From NCBI RefSeq assembly GCF_030400225.1, contig NZ_VJYB01000006.1, forward strand, positions 62,001 through 126,000: a stretch of 64,000 nt of DNA, written 5' to 3'. A program made the translations under genes and the position numbers. Within the stretch, counting starts at the first letter, position 1, and every line of letters starts with the position of its first letter. Source of the DNA: Lactobacillus sp. UCMA15818 (GTDB lineage: Bacteria > Bacillota > Bacilli > Lactobacillales > Lactobacillaceae). The notes beneath the pieces are model-generated. The model was not told the DNA's origin. It worked only from the letters and a program-made list of their open reading frames with translations, and ran no database searches. Positions 53,814-62,455 of this stretch are shown here, piece by piece.

Positions 53814-53840
53814 TAAATCTTTTGCTTTTTTAGCCGATAT
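53814..53840 (+). promoter_or_regulatory. Consensus sigma-D promoter of motAB
   Basis: TAAA (53814-53817), 15 bases, then GCCGATAT (53833-53840): a full match to the Bacillus sigma-D consensus. The motA ATG is 47 bases beyond the -10, with AGGAGG at 53871-53876. Confidence 0.85.
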
Positions 53841-53886
53841 AGACAGTGAACTCGATTCTATTATTTAATCAGGAGGCATACTCTCA

Positions 53887-54681
53887 ATGGATTTTTTTCT
53901 ACTAATCGGTATTATACTTGGCTTTATTGCAATAACAGTGGGTATGGTTTTAAAAGGTGCAAGCATCGCTGTACTACTGAATCCAGAAGCTATGATTGTT
54001 ATTTTTGCAGGTATTACAGCTGCTGTTATAAACAGTTATCCATCTAGTGAATTAAAAAAAGTTCCCAAAATGTTGCTTATTTTAATCAAGACGAAAAAAT
54101 TCGACAATCAAAAACTTATCTCAGAAATAGTTGACCTCTCCAACGTTGCCCGTCGAGATGGTTTACTTGCTTTGGAATCACAAAGAGAAGGATTAAATAA
54201 CCCTTTTCTCGAGCAAGGACTAGAGATGGTAATAGATGGTTTGGGGGAAAAACAAATCAGAGAGATAATGGAAAATGAGATTGAAGGTATGGATGAACGT
54301 CACAGGAAAAGTGCAGGTATCTTCAAAACTGCAGGAACTACATCACCAACCCTTGGAGTTCTAGGTGCTGTAATTGGACTAATTGGCGCATTAGGCAACC
54401 TTAACAATGTAAATGCCCTAGGTACATCTATTTCCTCGGCATTTGTTGCGACCTTATATGGTATTTTCTTCGGATATGTAATTCTAATTCCTTTCAATTC
54501 AAGATTACTCGTCAAGTCCGAAAAGGAAATTGAAAACCTCAACTTAATTCTTGAAGGAGTTATCGCAATTCAGTCTGGTGCCTCGGCCAGCAGTATCGAG
54601 AAAAAGTTGTATAGTCTTACTAACGAAAAGAAATCAGACAATAAAAAGGATTCTGCTAATGAAAAAACGAAAGAAGAATGA
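53887..54681 (+). CDS. motA: Flagellar motor stator protein MotA
   Basis: The protein is 264 residues with four membrane helices (about 4-22, 32-50, 150-172, 182-202) and the large cytoplasmic loop with charged residues between helices 2 and 3. LGVLGAVIGLIGALGNLNN precedes the third-fourth helix region. Together with MotB it forms the ion channel that drives rotation. The C-terminal tail is Lys/Glu-rich. It has its own sigma-D promoter and is transcribed away from the fla/che operon. Confidence 0.95.
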   Translation: MDFFLLIGIILGFIAITVGMVLKGASIAVLLNPEAMIVIFAGITAAVINSYPSSELKKVPKMLLILIKTKKFDNQKLISEIVDLSNVARRDGLLALESQREGLNNPFLEQGLEMVIDGLGEKQIREIMENEIEGMDERHRKSAGIFKTAGTTSPTLGVLGAVIGLIGALGNLNNVNALGTSISSAFVATLYGIFFGYVILIPFNSRLLVKSEKEIENLNLILEGVIAIQSGASASSIEKKLYSLTNEKKSDNKKDSANEKTKEE

Positions 54682-55417
54682 AGAACAAATCGACGAGGGT
54701 TGGCTATTGCCATATTCTGATATGCTGACACTTTTGTTAGCACTATTCATTGTTTTGTTTGCAATGGCCAAAGTTGATACTGCCAAATTTCAAGAATTCA
54801 AATCAGAATTTGGAACATTGCTATCAACACATCAATCATCAAATTCTATCGTAAATATCGGAAAAAAAAGCAAAACTCAAGGTTCCACTTTAAGTTCTGC
54901 CTTAAGTTCTGCTTCTTCACAAGAAAGTTCTTCAATTAACACCCAAGCAGCAGACAATCAATTAGAGATTATCAGACAACAATTAGCTGCAAATCTTCAG
55001 AGTTCTGGCTTAACAAACAACGTATCAGTTTACATAAAAAGCAATGATTTGCATATCGTTATAAACAGTAATATTTTGTTTGACTCTGGCAGTGCAACTC
55101 TATCAGAGAACACACAGAATTTGTTGACTTCGCTGTTTAGTCCTCTTAAAGCAGTTAGTACAAATCCAATTATTATCGCTGGTTACACTGACAACCAGCC
55201 GCTGAAATCAACTTCTGCTTACAAATCAAATTGGGAACTTAGCTCTGCACGCGCAATATCAGTAATGAATTTTTTCGTGAGTAATAACGTTTTTTATGAA
55301 GATAATATATCAATTCAGGCCTATGGTGAGAATAAGCCCAAAGAAACAAATACAACTGCATCTGGCCGGTCCAATAACCGTCGTGTAGAGATAATAGTTG
55401 AAAAGAAATCAGCATGA
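54659..55417 (+). CDS. motB: Flagellar motor stator protein MotB
   Basis: The protein is 252 residues. A basic N-terminus (KKRKKNEEQ) precedes one membrane helix with the ion-binding Asp in LLPYSDMLTLLLALFIVLF; Asp with this context suggests proton rather than sodium coupling. A Ser-rich linker leads to an OmpA-like peptidoglycan-binding domain (GYTDNQPLKST...LSSARAISV, GRSNNRRVEI). AAAGGA fits the ATG at 54659, overlapping the motA end by 23 bases. Confidence 0.93.
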   Translation: MKKRKKNEEQIDEGWLLPYSDMLTLLLALFIVLFAMAKVDTAKFQEFKSEFGTLLSTHQSSNSIVNIGKKSKTQGSTLSSALSSASSQESSSINTQAADNQLEIIRQQLAANLQSSGLTNNVSVYIKSNDLHIVINSNILFDSGSATLSENTQNLLTSLFSPLKAVSTNPIIIAGYTDNQPLKSTSAYKSNWELSSARAISVMNFFVSNNVFYEDNISIQAYGENKPKETNTTASGRSNNRRVEIIVEKKSA

Positions 55418-55450
55418 TCTTAGATAAACAGCTACTTTTGCTGTAAAATA

Positions 55451-55494
55451 TGGAAGTTTAACTTATGAGACATGTTTATTTTTAACAAATAGAG
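55451..55494 (-). repeat. Dispersed repeat tail, copy E
   Basis: Read leftward it contains CTCTATTTGTTAAAAAT, then AAACATGTCTCATAAGTTAA, matching the conserved tail of copies A, C and D. Here the usual hairpin is replaced by the unrelated long hairpin at 55509-55562. Confidence 0.5.
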
Positions 55495-55508
55495 CAACTA
55501 GTTCAAAG

Positions 55509-55562
55509 TGAAGTGCCCCATAATAATTAGACAAAAAAATCTAATTATTATGGGGCACTTCA
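55509..55562. terminator. Long hairpin terminator between motB and MCP genes
   Basis: TGAAGTGCCCCATAATAATTAGA and its exact complement pair over 23 bases around a 7-8 base A-rich loop, with T's beyond on the right and A's on the left. It can stop both the rightward motAB and the leftward MCP transcripts. It shares its TTAGACAAAAAA core with the hairpin at 3974-4027. Confidence 0.8.
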
Positions 55563-55648
55563 TTTTTTCTTTTATTTAAAGTTACTGTATTCTTATAATC
55601 CTCTAACTTGTTGAGAAATCCTTGTTTCTTGATACATCATTTTAGATC

Positions 55649-57673
55649 TCACTTCACAGTTTTAAATCTCTCTGTTCCACGTTCCAATACTTCAGAAACT
55701 TCTTTCAAATCAGTAATATTCCTTGTAAATTCTGTCATTGTAGCCAAAACCTCTTCTGAATTTGCAGAAACTTCTTCTGTCCCAGCCGCATTTTCTTCTG
55801 TAGAAGATGCAACTCCTTCTAATTTTTCTAGCACATCTTTTTGAACTTCTTTGATTTTTTTACTGTATTGCTCAACTTCAACGATCTTTTCTAACAGCTT
55901 GCTGCTTTTTTTAAATACCTCTTGAGAAGAATCAATTGCGTTTTCGATTAACGCAGTTTGTTTTTGTCCACCAGCAACAGAAATAGCGGTTTGATTTACC
56001 ATATCAGCCGATTGTTTTGTTATTTCTTGAATTATTTCTTCAATTTCCTTAGTCGAGTTTTTTGTTTTTTCTGAAAGCTTGCGGATTTCCGTGGCAACTA
56101 CCGCAAAGCCCTTCCCTTCTTCACCTACACTGGCCGCCTCTATTGAAGCATTTAGTGCCAACAAATTGGTTTGATGTGAAACTCCATTAATAACATTAAT
56201 TATCTTGTTAATATTCTGAATATTCCTATCAAGTCCTCCGACAGTTTGGTTCAAGTTCTCCATTTTTTCTAGTTCATCTTTCCAATTTTGCTCAACATTT
56301 GTTGTAATTCTAATATTATCTTTATTCAGTTTCGCAGCTTCTTTGGATGCACTAGTCATCTGTTCGACATTTCCACTCAATCCATTGGTAATATGCGACA
56401 GTTTTTGCAGTTTTGTAACACTATTTTCTGTGTCTTGGGCTTGAACCCCTGTGACCTCTGCTATTCCTGTTATTGTTTGTACAACTTCCTCAGTTGCCTT
56501 ATTAGTTTGATCACCCAGTTCCATGAGCAAATTTGATTTTTCAGCAACTATCCTTGTTTCTTCTTTAACCTGGTTAATAAGTTTACTGATAGAAATAATC
56601 ATTTTATTGTATAGCGCAGTAATTCTACCGATTTCATTACCTTTTTCATCCGGTCTTAATATTCTATGGGCAATTTTATCCAACCATTTAGCAGTTTTAT
56701 TAGGCTTATCTTCTATTACTGTGAGTTCTCCATGACCAGCTTTAATGAAATAACCACTAAACTGTTTAACCAACAATGACATCATTTTACTTGCAAGCAG
56801 TGAGAACATAACTACGATAATCAGTGTAATAGTGATAACCCAAATAGCTGTCGTTATCAGGGAATGTAGTTCCTTATTTAAATCGGTTTTGCCAACCTTA
56901 GAAAAAGCCCATGTAGAGCTGTCAAAAGTTGTTTTGTCAAAATAAACTTCATCGATTTTATTTGATCCTTTAACAGCAATAGTTCCGCGGAGCTTTTTTG
57001 ACTCTTTTATCCTCTTATAAAGCTCGGTTTTATCAATATTTTGTCCAAGTTGTAGGCCGTCATTTTTGCTTATATCATTGGTTGCTACCACACGACCAGA
57101 GTTAGATATTAAAGTTGCACTGCCCGTTCGTCCAACCTTAATTCCCATCGCCGTGTTTTGGATACCTGTATATGAAGTATCCATTGCCAAAACCCCAACT
57201 TGCCCTTCATTATTATGTATTGCAATTGAAGCTGTTGCAATGTAATCACCTGCGCTATCTTTATATGGTGACGTCCAGTAAATACTACCACTATTTGTTA
57301 ATCCGCCTTTGTACCATTCCTTATTTAAAACATTCTTATTGCTCTTTGAGCTTGCAAAAGTAATTTTTTTAATATCACCATTTCCACCCTTGATTGCCTT
57401 CAAAGTATGATTGATATTTCCGCTATTGAACTTTGATTTAAAAATTTGCAGATATGCTAAATTTTTCAATTCCTGCTCAACCTTTGCTTGAAGAGTTTGT
57501 TTAGACGTTATTAAAATATTTGTTGCACTTTTTTTACTAATGTCGTTCCTAGAGATCAATAGATTTTTTGTCTGGATATAAGAACTTGTAGTAGTTAAAA
57601 CCGTGGGTATCATAACTGCAATTACCAAAATTACTGCCATAATAGTTCCTATACTTGCCTTGTTTTTTTTCAT
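55649..57673 (-). CDS. Methyl-accepting chemotaxis protein with dCache-type sensor
   Basis: The protein is 674 residues. Helices at about 8-30 and 275-300 flank a roughly 240-residue extracellular domain of dCache type (WYKGGL...[21 protein letters not shown]...VLAMDTSY). A HAMP-like part and a long coiled-coil signalling domain with hairpin tip [29 protein letters not shown] follow. It likely senses a small extracellular molecule; the arginine of the amino-acid-binding motif is Lys here, so the ligand is not clear. Its own sigma-D promoter lies 55 bases upstream. Confidence 0.92.
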   Translation of the reverse strand: MKKNKASIGTIMAVILVIAVMIPTVLTTTSSYIQTKNLLISRNDISKKSATNILITSKQTLQAKVEQELKNLAYLQIFKSKFNSGNINHTLKAIKGGNGDIKKITFASSKSNKNVLNKEWYKGGLTNSGSIYWTSPYKDSAGDYIATASIAIHNNEGQVGVLAMDTSYTGIQNTAMGIKVGRTGSATLISNSGRVVATNDISKNDGLQLGQNIDKTELYKRIKESKKLRGTIAVKGSNKIDEVYFDKTTFDSSTWAFSKVGKTDLNKELHSLITTAIWVITITLIIVVMFSLLASKMMSLLVKQFSGYFIKAGHGELTVIEDKPNKTAKWLDKIAHRILRPDEKGNEIGRITALYNKMIISISKLINQVKEETRIVAEKSNLLMELGDQTNKATEEVVQTITGIAEVTGVQAQDTENSVTKLQKLSHITNGLSGNVEQMTSASKEAAKLNKDNIRITTNVEQNWKDELEKMENLNQTVGGLDRNIQNINKIINVINGVSHQTNLLALNASIEAASVGEEGKGFAVVATEIRKLSEKTKNSTKEIEEIIQEITKQSADMVNQTAISVAGGQKQTALIENAIDSSQEVFKKSSKLLEKIVEVEQYSKKIKEVQKDVLEKLEGVASSTEENAAGTEEVSANSEEVLATMTEFTRNITDLKEVSEVLERGTERFKTVK

Positions 57674-57727
57674 AGAAAACCTCCGTCAACTCTTTTATTA
57701 TGCCAAAAAACATTTACACATATTATT

Positions 57728-57753
57728 ACATCGGCTTTCCAGCTTTTTTTTTA
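57728..57753 (-). promoter_or_regulatory. Sigma-D-type promoter of the dCache MCP gene
   Basis: On the minus strand TAAA (57750-57753), 14 bases, then GCCGATGT (57728-57735): one mismatch in the -10 and a perfect -35. Confidence 0.7.
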
Positions 57754-57830
57754 ATCCTCTAATTTAAAATTAGTTATAAAATTAGCTCATAAAATAAAAG
57801 TTATCCTCCAGGTTATTATTGCACACAAAA

Positions 57831-57865
57831 ACAGTGGCCTATTTCCTAAAAAAGGACAGCCACTG
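57831..57865 (-). terminator. Terminator after the Rrf2-type gene
   Basis: CAGTGGC and GCCACTG form the base of a hairpin (with CCT..AGG inside) and, read leftward, TTTTTG follows. Confidence 0.7.
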
Positions 57866-57896
57866 CATTTTACAGAATGCTTAGTTTATCTGTACA

Positions 57897-58322
57897 CTAA
57901 TTGGTGCGTTCTACCAAAATTCCATCTATAATTTTCTTTAGCGAAATTTTCTTCATTTCCGCTTCTGCTGCAATCTGGACTTTGGCATACTCAACTTCTA
58001 AAACCCTTTGAATGTTTCCGCCAACAATACAATTTGGATTGGTCTTATCATCCACATGAAGTAAATTATGTTCATCTATTATTGCACTATAGATATCAAA
58101 TAAAGAAATCTTGGCACTATCTTTAGCCAAAGTTGGCTGCGCGATTCCTTTTTGTGTTATCAAAAGTCCACTACGAGTCAAGTACATCATCAATCTTCTT
58201 ACAAGGCTAGGATTAGAATTAATACTTTTAGCAATTTCGCCGCTTGATAAAGTTTGTCCCCTACAAATTTCAATATATGCCATGATATGCACGGCATCAC
58301 TCAACTTATGAGAATACTTCAT
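57897..58322 (-). CDS. Rrf2-family transcriptional regulator
   Basis: The protein is 141 residues with the Rrf2 winged helix (YSHKLSDAVHIMAYIEI, LSSGEIAKSINSNPSLVRRLMMYLTRSGLL). It has a single cysteine in the wing/hinge region (NPNCIVGGNIQ) rather than the three of iron-sulfur members, resembling the YwnA-type regulators that sense oxidants or electrophiles. It follows the NmrA-like oxidoreductase gene by 26 bases, so it probably controls that operon. Confidence 0.87.
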   Translation of the reverse strand: MKYSHKLSDAVHIMAYIEICRGQTLSSGEIAKSINSNPSLVRRLMMYLTRSGLLITQKGIAQPTLAKDSAKISLFDIYSAIIDEHNLLHVDDKTNPNCIVGGNIQRVLEVEYAKVQIAAEAEMKKISLKKIIDGILVERTN

Positions 58323-58348
58323 ATTATCCCTTCTCTCGTGCTAGGATA

Positions 58349-59194
58349 TTATATCTCTAATAAAGCATCCTTCAAAGATGTGGGCTCTCTGCCTAGAACA
58401 TCCGCCAAATCTCGATCATTTTCTGTAAGCTCACCATCTTTAATTAAGTTTTGAATCATTAAAAGGATATCGGCCGCATCCCTTAATCCCGCCTTGTTTA
58501 ACTCACCACGATATTCATCATCAGACAAAGATTCGATTTTAAACTGTCTTTTAGAAACAGCGGCAATCGTTTTAGCAAGGTCAGCAAATGAAAGCGAATT
58601 GCCAGCAAATTCATAGACTGTCTTTGGAATTTCTGTCACTAAAACCTTTGCTGCAGCTTCTGCATACTCCCTTTCAAGTGCCCATCCAACACGTCCTTCA
58701 CCCGCTGAATATTGAAATGGATGACCTGCAAAGGCTCCCTTTATAAGATCAATCTGATTCTCCAGATACCAGTTATTTCTCAAAAATGCATGTCTTAGTC
58801 CACTATCAGTCAATGCTTTTTCAGTAATTTTATGATCTGCTGCCAAAGGGCTCTTGGCCTGATCTGCATGTGGAAAACTAGTATAAGCAACAAAGTTTAC
58901 TCCTGCATTTTGTGCTGCCTGCACAACATTCAGATGCTGCTTATCACGTGGGTAGCTTCCACCTGGAATTGATGAAATGAAGAGCAAGCGCCCAATTCCA
59001 GTAAATGCTTTCTCAAGCCCTTTTTCATCAGTATAGTCTGCCTGCCGAATTTCAATTCCTGCAGGCAAAGATTTTTCAGCTTTCTTTACGTTACGAGCAA
59101 ATGCTACAATATCCTCCTTATCAACCAATTCAGTCAGATATTCGACCGCTTTTTTGCCAAACTTGCCTGTTGCTGCTGTAACTCCGTATTTCAT
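58349..59194 (-). CDS. NmrA/QorB-like NAD(P)H-binding oxidoreductase
   Basis: The protein is 281 residues, an atypical SDR with the N-terminal dinucleotide motif VTAATGKFGKKAV, IRQADYTDEKGLEKAF, a LLFISSIPGG segment and FLRNNWYLENQ, all typical of the quinone oxidoreductase-2 (QorB/YtfG) group. It likely reduces quinones or related electrophiles. AGGGGGC precedes the ATG. It is co-transcribed with a downstream Rrf2 regulator. Confidence 0.87.
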   Translation of the reverse strand: MKYGVTAATGKFGKKAVEYLTELVDKEDIVAFARNVKKAEKSLPAGIEIRQADYTDEKGLEKAFTGIGRLLFISSIPGGSYPRDKQHLNVVQAAQNAGVNFVAYTSFPHADQAKSPLAADHKITEKALTDSGLRHAFLRNNWYLENQIDLIKGAFAGHPFQYSAGEGRVGWALEREYAEAAAKVLVTEIPKTVYEFAGNSLSFADLAKTIAAVSKRQFKIESLSDDEYRGELNKAGLRDAADILLMIQNLIKDGELTENDRDLADVLGREPTSLKDALLEI

Positions 59195-59311
59195 ATTAGA
59201 TTGCCCCCTGTATTTTTTAAAATCACAACTTACTAGTTATAAATTAACACAGAAGAAAAATATCAGCAACTATCTAGCCTGCATATTTAGCCAAACAAAA
59301 TTTTTCCCAAT

Positions 59312-59356
59312 AAAAAAGTGTCACAAATTTTGTTCAAATCACAAAAAATGTAACAC
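59312..59356 (-). terminator. Terminator after the GPH transporter gene
   Basis: Two 16-base arms (GTGTCACAAATTTTGT and ACAAAAAATGTAACAC) pair at 13 of 16 positions and, read leftward, a T-rich run follows. Confidence 0.6.
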
Positions 59357-59373
59357 CTTCGCTTTAAATATCC

Positions 59374-60699
59374 CTAATCATCAGAGTTAATTGCTTTCTG
59401 TAATTTACTCTCATTATAAAAATGCAGGATGATAATCATCAATACATAGATAATAAGAGGTATCCAAACATAGTTCATATTGATCATCTTCAAGGTTGTT
59501 AAATTTTGCTTAGCATTTGGCACATATCCTGCAAAATCAAATAACCCAGCAGTAATTAAGCCACTCAAACCTAGCCCTAGGTTAACACCTAGTATATTCG
59601 TAGAAGAAAGTATCCCTTCTGCTTGTATTCCCAACACTGTGCCATAACGAATTGTATCGGCAATCATAATTGAGACCAATCCAACGATAATTCCGTTACC
59701 GACAGAATTAATAAAGATACCACCAAAAATAATGATCAAATTGCTGAAATATACACCGCCAGCTAAAATAAATTGCCCAATTAATGCAGTAATCATTCCC
59801 AAGGTCATTACTTTTTTCTTATCATGTTTAACTGTCAATCTGATGATCAACATTACACCAATCAAGGATGAAAAAGTAAAGCTACTTGCCCATGGAACTA
59901 AGTCAGCATTGTTCCATACATATTTGAAATAATAAATTGTCGTTTGATTTTTAATACCTGTAACTAACCAAAACAGCAAGATAACTACGGACAAGACGAG
60001 CCAGGGAGTATTCTTCTTTAACATCCCAAATACTTTTGATAATGGCTGATGCGCAATCTCCCTGACTGTGAAACGTTCACGAATTTGAAAAAAGGTATTC
60101 AAAATCAGAATCAATGAGATGATTCCAAATAAAATAATTGTCCATAAAAACCCTACTCGTTCATTGCCACTCCCAAAAAGTGCCACTAGAGGTATTGTGA
60201 ACACAGAAACAATAATCTGTCCTGCACTCCCCCCAAATTGACGAACAACTCCTAACAAAGTTATTTCACGCGAATTTTGTGTCATTGCCGGCAGTACAGA
60301 TGTGATTGGCGAATTGACTGTTGTGTAGAAAAAGCCTAATCCAAGATAGGTTACATATGCCCAAATCAATTTACCTTGCTCAGAAAAATTGGGCGTTGCA
60401 AAGGTCAAAATTGCAAATGCAACATATGGTACCGCATACCACAAAAAGAAAGGTCTGCTTTTTCCAAATTTTGAATGTGTATTGTCAATCATAATACCCA
60501 CAACGACACTTCCGATTACATCAGCAATGCGCGCAACCACAAATAAAATTGCTACTGCTCCTGAATTCAGCCCATAGACATCTGTATAAAAATAAAGAAG
60601 ATATGTTGTCATTACCTGAAAAACAAGATTATCAGCGGCGTCACTCAGGCCATAACTAATTCTTTCAGGCCATTTTGTTTGCCATTTATTTTTTTCCAC
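59374..60699 (-). CDS. GPH-family sugar:cation symporter
   Basis: The protein is 441 residues with twelve helices. The N-terminal ERISYGLSDAADNLVFQVMTTYLLYFYTDVYG and ARIADVIGSVVVGIMIDNTHSKFGKSRPFFLW are the glycoside-pentoside-hexuronide signature (Asp in the MelB cation site). There is no EIIA tail as in LacS. It starts with GTG after GAGGGGG. No sugar-cleaving gene lies beside it, so the substrate is unknown. Confidence 0.88.
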   Translation of the reverse strand: MEKNKWQTKWPERISYGLSDAADNLVFQVMTTYLLYFYTDVYGLNSGAVAILFVVARIADVIGSVVVGIMIDNTHSKFGKSRPFFLWYAVPYVAFAILTFATPNFSEQGKLIWAYVTYLGLGFFYTTVNSPITSVLPAMTQNSREITLLGVVRQFGGSAGQIIVSVFTIPLVALFGSGNERVGFLWTIILFGIISLILILNTFFQIRERFTVREIAHQPLSKVFGMLKKNTPWLVLSVVILLFWLVTGIKNQTTIYYFKYVWNNADLVPWASSFTFSSLIGVMLIIRLTVKHDKKKVMTLGMITALIGQFILAGGVYFSNLIIIFGGIFINSVGNGIIVGLVSIMIADTIRYGTVLGIQAEGILSSTNILGVNLGLGLSGLITAGLFDFAGYVPNAKQNLTTLKMINMNYVWIPLIIYVLMIIILHFYNESKLQKAINSDD

Positions 60700-60793
60700 T
60701 ACTAGAATTCCCCCTCTTTATAGAACTATCAAATAGAACTGCAAACAATAATTGTTCTGCTCTATGCTCTAACCCTAGGTGAATGCCCCACTC

Positions 60794-61291
60794 TTATTTT
60801 TGTTCCTGATTACTTAATTCTTCAATTACTACATGATTAACCCACATCCATGCCATATGACCCAATAGTTCAGACACATGTTCCTCTATCGGCTGATCTT
60901 TTGCTGCAGGAACTGTCCCCATAGCTGGCATTAGCCCAACATGAGTTGCTGCCCAAACACCTACACCAAACAAGGTCCCCTGGCCTGCCTTAATTACTGG
61001 CACATAATGACCCGCAACACTGTAGATCATTCCAAACGTTGCTGAAAAGCCAAAATGAATGATGAAGCTTGCCCATGGCAACTCATGCTCTGAGTAAGTA
61101 TATGTAGCATGTGTGAGCGACTCGGGGATTCCCAATTGCTGCATAAAAGTCTGAGGTGGATTTGTTGCATCTCTTTCTGGTGTTCTGGGAGGCAACAAAT
61201 TCTCCCAGCCTAACTTAACAAATCCTGAAACAATTCCTGCTACCCCGCCAATTACAAGCGCATCTTTTAAGTCAAAATTTTTCTTTTCCAT
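60794..61291 (-). CDS. YagU/DUF1440-family membrane protein
   Basis: The protein is 165 residues with three to four hydrophobic segments and the family pattern GGVAGIVSGFVKLGWENLLPPRTPERDATNPP, ending in EHVSELLGHMAWMWV. YagU proteins are inner-membrane proteins linked to acid survival in enterobacteria; the role in lactobacilli is unknown. GAAAGGAG precedes the ATG. It is a single gene divergent from the nucleoside hydrolase. Confidence 0.84.
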   Translation of the reverse strand: MEKKNFDLKDALVIGGVAGIVSGFVKLGWENLLPPRTPERDATNPPQTFMQQLGIPESLTHATYTYSEHELPWASFIIHFGFSATFGMIYSVAGHYVPVIKAGQGTLFGVGVWAATHVGLMPAMGTVPAAKDQPIEEHVSELLGHMAWMWVNHVVIEELSNQEQK

Positions 61292-61461
61292 TTGAGTTAG
61301 TCTCCTTTCAAATCTTTAGATAAGTTTAGCCTATTTATTAGAATTGCGCTAACATTTAGTTTTTATATAATCTTTAATTGCACTCGCTGTTAAGCTATCA
61401 TAGAAATCAGTACCACTTTACTTTTTAGTAATTTTAAAAAAAGGTGTTATTTCAAGAGATA

Positions 61462-61473
61462 ATTGTATACAAT
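61462..61473 (+). promoter_or_regulatory. Palindromic operator candidate upstream of the nucleoside hydrolase
   Basis: ATTGTATACAAT is a perfect 12-base palindrome, 36 bases before the start codon. It resembles TnGTnnnACnA-type sites of GntR-family repressors. The regulator is not in the window. Confidence 0.4.
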
Positions 61474-61509
61474 ACACCTTACATAGTTGTTTTGGAGGAG
61501 GAATTTTTA

Positions 61510-62439
61510 ATGAAGAAGATTATAATCGATTGTGATCCAGGACACGACGATGCTTTGGCACTTGTTATGGCAGTCGCGGCCCCTGACCTAGATATTTTAG
61601 CGGTAACAACATCAGCCGGAAACCAAACTCCTGATAAAACACTTAATAATGCAATGCGCATGTTAACTTTATTAAAGCAAAGAAATATCCCAGTTGCTGG
61701 AGGTAATAAAAAACCGCTGATGCAAGACTTGATAGTTGCAGAAAATGTCCATGGTGAGACTGGACTTGATGGTGCAGTGCTGCCAGATCCTGATTTTATG
61801 CCTGCAAAGATCCCTGCCGTCCAATTAATTGCAGAAACACTTAGTTCCGCTGCAGAACCAGTTACCCTAGTTGTAACTGGCCCAATGACTAATATTGCAC
61901 TCTTTTTACAAATTTATCCCCAATTAAAAACAAAAATTGCTCAGATTGTGTTTATGGGGGGAGCAATGGATACAGGAAATTATACTCCCAGCTCAGAATT
62001 CAATATTGCGGTCGATCCTGAATCTGCAAAAATCGTTATAAATTCAGGACTGCCGTTGATTATGGCAGGGCTGAATCTAACTCATCAAGCACAAATCTAC
62101 CAAGAAGAAATTGAAAACATTCGCAAAATTGATAATGAAGTTGCACACAGTACAGCAGGTCAATTGGACTTTTATGGTATTTATTACGGACAAGACAAGT
62201 GGGGGTTCAAAGGAATTCCTCTACATGATCCTTGTACAATTGCTTGGCTCCAGCATCCCGAATACTTTGAGGGAGCTGATTATCATGTTGATGTTGAAGT
62301 GGCTGGCACATTGACACGCGGTGAAACTGTTGTTGATCGTTTTAATCTATTAAATCTCCCCAAGAATGTCCATGTATTAACCACTGTTCAACGCCAGAAA
62401 TTCATTCAATTACTTACAGATGCAATTGCTTCATTCTAA
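61510..62439 (+). CDS. Ribonucleoside hydrolase (inosine-uridine type)
   Basis: The protein is 309 residues. The N-terminal calcium-binding motif IIDCDPGHDDALAL is intact. NPD-like loops follow (VHGETGLDGAVLP, FMGGAMDTGNYTPSSEFNIAVDPESA, and HDPCTIAWL near residue 240), all of the RihA/RihB/RihC family, which releases base and ribose from nucleosides. The frame extends to 61444, but GGAGGAGG at about 61494-61501 fixes the ATG at 61510. Confidence 0.93.
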   Translation: MKKIIIDCDPGHDDALALVMAVAAPDLDILAVTTSAGNQTPDKTLNNAMRMLTLLKQRNIPVAGGNKKPLMQDLIVAENVHGETGLDGAVLPDPDFMPAKIPAVQLIAETLSSAAEPVTLVVTGPMTNIALFLQIYPQLKTKIAQIVFMGGAMDTGNYTPSSEFNIAVDPESAKIVINSGLPLIMAGLNLTHQAQIYQEEIENIRKIDNEVAHSTAGQLDFYGIYYGQDKWGFKGIPLHDPCTIAWLQHPEYFEGADYHVDVEVAGTLTRGETVVDRFNLLNLPKNVHVLTTVQRQKFIQLLTDAIASF

Positions 62440-62455
62440 AAAAGGAAGTGAGAAC

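Larger units (their letters stand above)
53481..53886. other. AT-rich divergent control region between fla/che and motAB
   Basis: This 406-bp region is very AT-rich. It holds the fla/che promoter near flgB, the motA sigma-D promoter, and between them a stretch of T/A runs with a small hairpin (ACTCAAA with TTTGAGT, about 53761-53786). No gene is seen. A strong operator for a master regulator is not evident. Confidence 0.65.

Noticed and set aside
58254-58454. Small plus-strand frame between the Rrf2 and NmrA-like genes
   Set aside because: Antisense to both genes and without a start signal.
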